This document shows, one piece after another, positions 6,300 through 6,409 of a stretch of DNA of 6,409 nt. Every line of letters begins with the position of its first letter. The first letter of the stretch is position 1. A program made the translations under genes and the position numbers. Origin of the DNA: JACPSX01 sp035288405 [NCBI: bacterium] (GTDB lineage: Bacteria > JACPSX01); contig DATEAK010000263.1 of the NCBI GenBank assembly GCA_035288405.1, forward strand, positions 1-6,409, written 5' to 3'. Under the pieces are notes generated by a model. That model did not search any database. It saw nothing but the letters and a program-made list of their open reading frames with translations, and was not told the DNA's origin.

Positions 6300-6409
6300 A
6301 TGGCCCATCTCGGATTCGTGGGTCTAGGCGTCATGGGCAGCCGGATCGCCAAACGGCTACTCGATGCCGGACACAATCTCACGGGATTCAATCGCACCAA
6401 GTCCAAGGC
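6300..6409 (+). CDS. NAD(P)-dependent beta-hydroxyacid dehydrogenase (3-hydroxyisobutyrate dehydrogenase/glyoxylate reductase family), N-terminal part
   Basis: Only the first 36 codons are present; the gene runs off the window. The ATG at 6300 follows GGGAGGA (6288-6294) at good spacing. The protein opens with the Rossmann dinucleotide motif GLGVMG (residues 8-13) and the second-strand end FNRTKSK (30-36). The NRT motif in this family goes with binding the phosphate of NADP(H), as in plant and bacterial glyoxylate/succinic semialdehyde reductases; NAD-preferring 3-hydroxyisobutyrate dehydrogenases usually have an acidic residue nearby. That suggests reduction of a small aldehyde acid or oxidation of a beta-hydroxyacid. 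The substrate cannot be read from this fragment. It points away from the hcr operon and has its own promoter candidate, so no functional link is implied. Confidence 0.85.
   Translation, partial: MAHLGFVGLGVMGSRIAKRLLDAGHNLTGFNRTKSK

Noticed and set aside
1-6409. CRISPR array, tRNA, rRNA, transposase or phage genes
   Set aside because: No regularly spaced repeats, cloverleaf-like sequences or recognisable mobile-element proteins were found.

Overview
The window reads as a chromosomal fragment of a GC-rich bacterium with conventional Shine-Dalgarno sites and the standard genetic code. TGA ends the real gene at 4169-4171, and Trp is written TGG throughout. Its centre is a complete three-gene operon for a molybdenum hydroxylase of the xanthine dehydrogenase family. 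The subunit set and an extra iron-sulfur loop in the FAD subunit identify it as a 4-hydroxybenzoyl-CoA reductase type enzyme (HcrABC). Such enzymes belong to anaerobic or facultatively anaerobic aromatic degraders. I lean towards a deltaproteobacterial-like or similar uncultured lineage, but nothing in the window fixes the taxon.

Layout from left to right. Positions 1-219 hold no gene I can support. At 220-594 (+) is a small exported, highly charged protein of unknown function. It converges, 12 bp apart, on the minus-strand operon hcrC (4708-4169), hcrA (4032-1651), hcrB (1626-607). A sigma70-like promoter (TTGACA, 17 bp, TAAGTT) sits just upstream of hcrC. A long inverted repeat followed by a U-rich tract lies in the hcrC-hcrA gap. 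Upstream on the same strand is a NitT/TauT-type ABC transporter ATPase gene (about 5813-4800). It is interrupted by an in-frame TGA exactly where a Trp normally follows the Q-loop, and its C-terminus is eroded. No permease or binding protein lies beside it. Positions 5814-6244 appear non-coding apart from a candidate minus-strand promoter and a short palindrome. At 6300 (+) a gene for a beta-hydroxyacid dehydrogenase begins and runs off the window, with its own promoter and RBS.

How the parts work together: in the known enzyme, electrons enter from a low-potential donor, pass through the [4Fe-4S] cluster and FAD of HcrB and the two [2Fe-2S] clusters of HcrC, and reach the molybdenum site of HcrA. 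There the phenolic OH is reductively removed from 4-hydroxybenzoyl-CoA to give benzoyl-CoA. The most notable point is that HcrA carries Gln (Q722) where this superfamily has its catalytic Glu. The substrate or chemistry may therefore differ from the characterised enzyme. No CoA ligase, ferredoxin or benzoyl-CoA reductase is present here to confirm the pathway.
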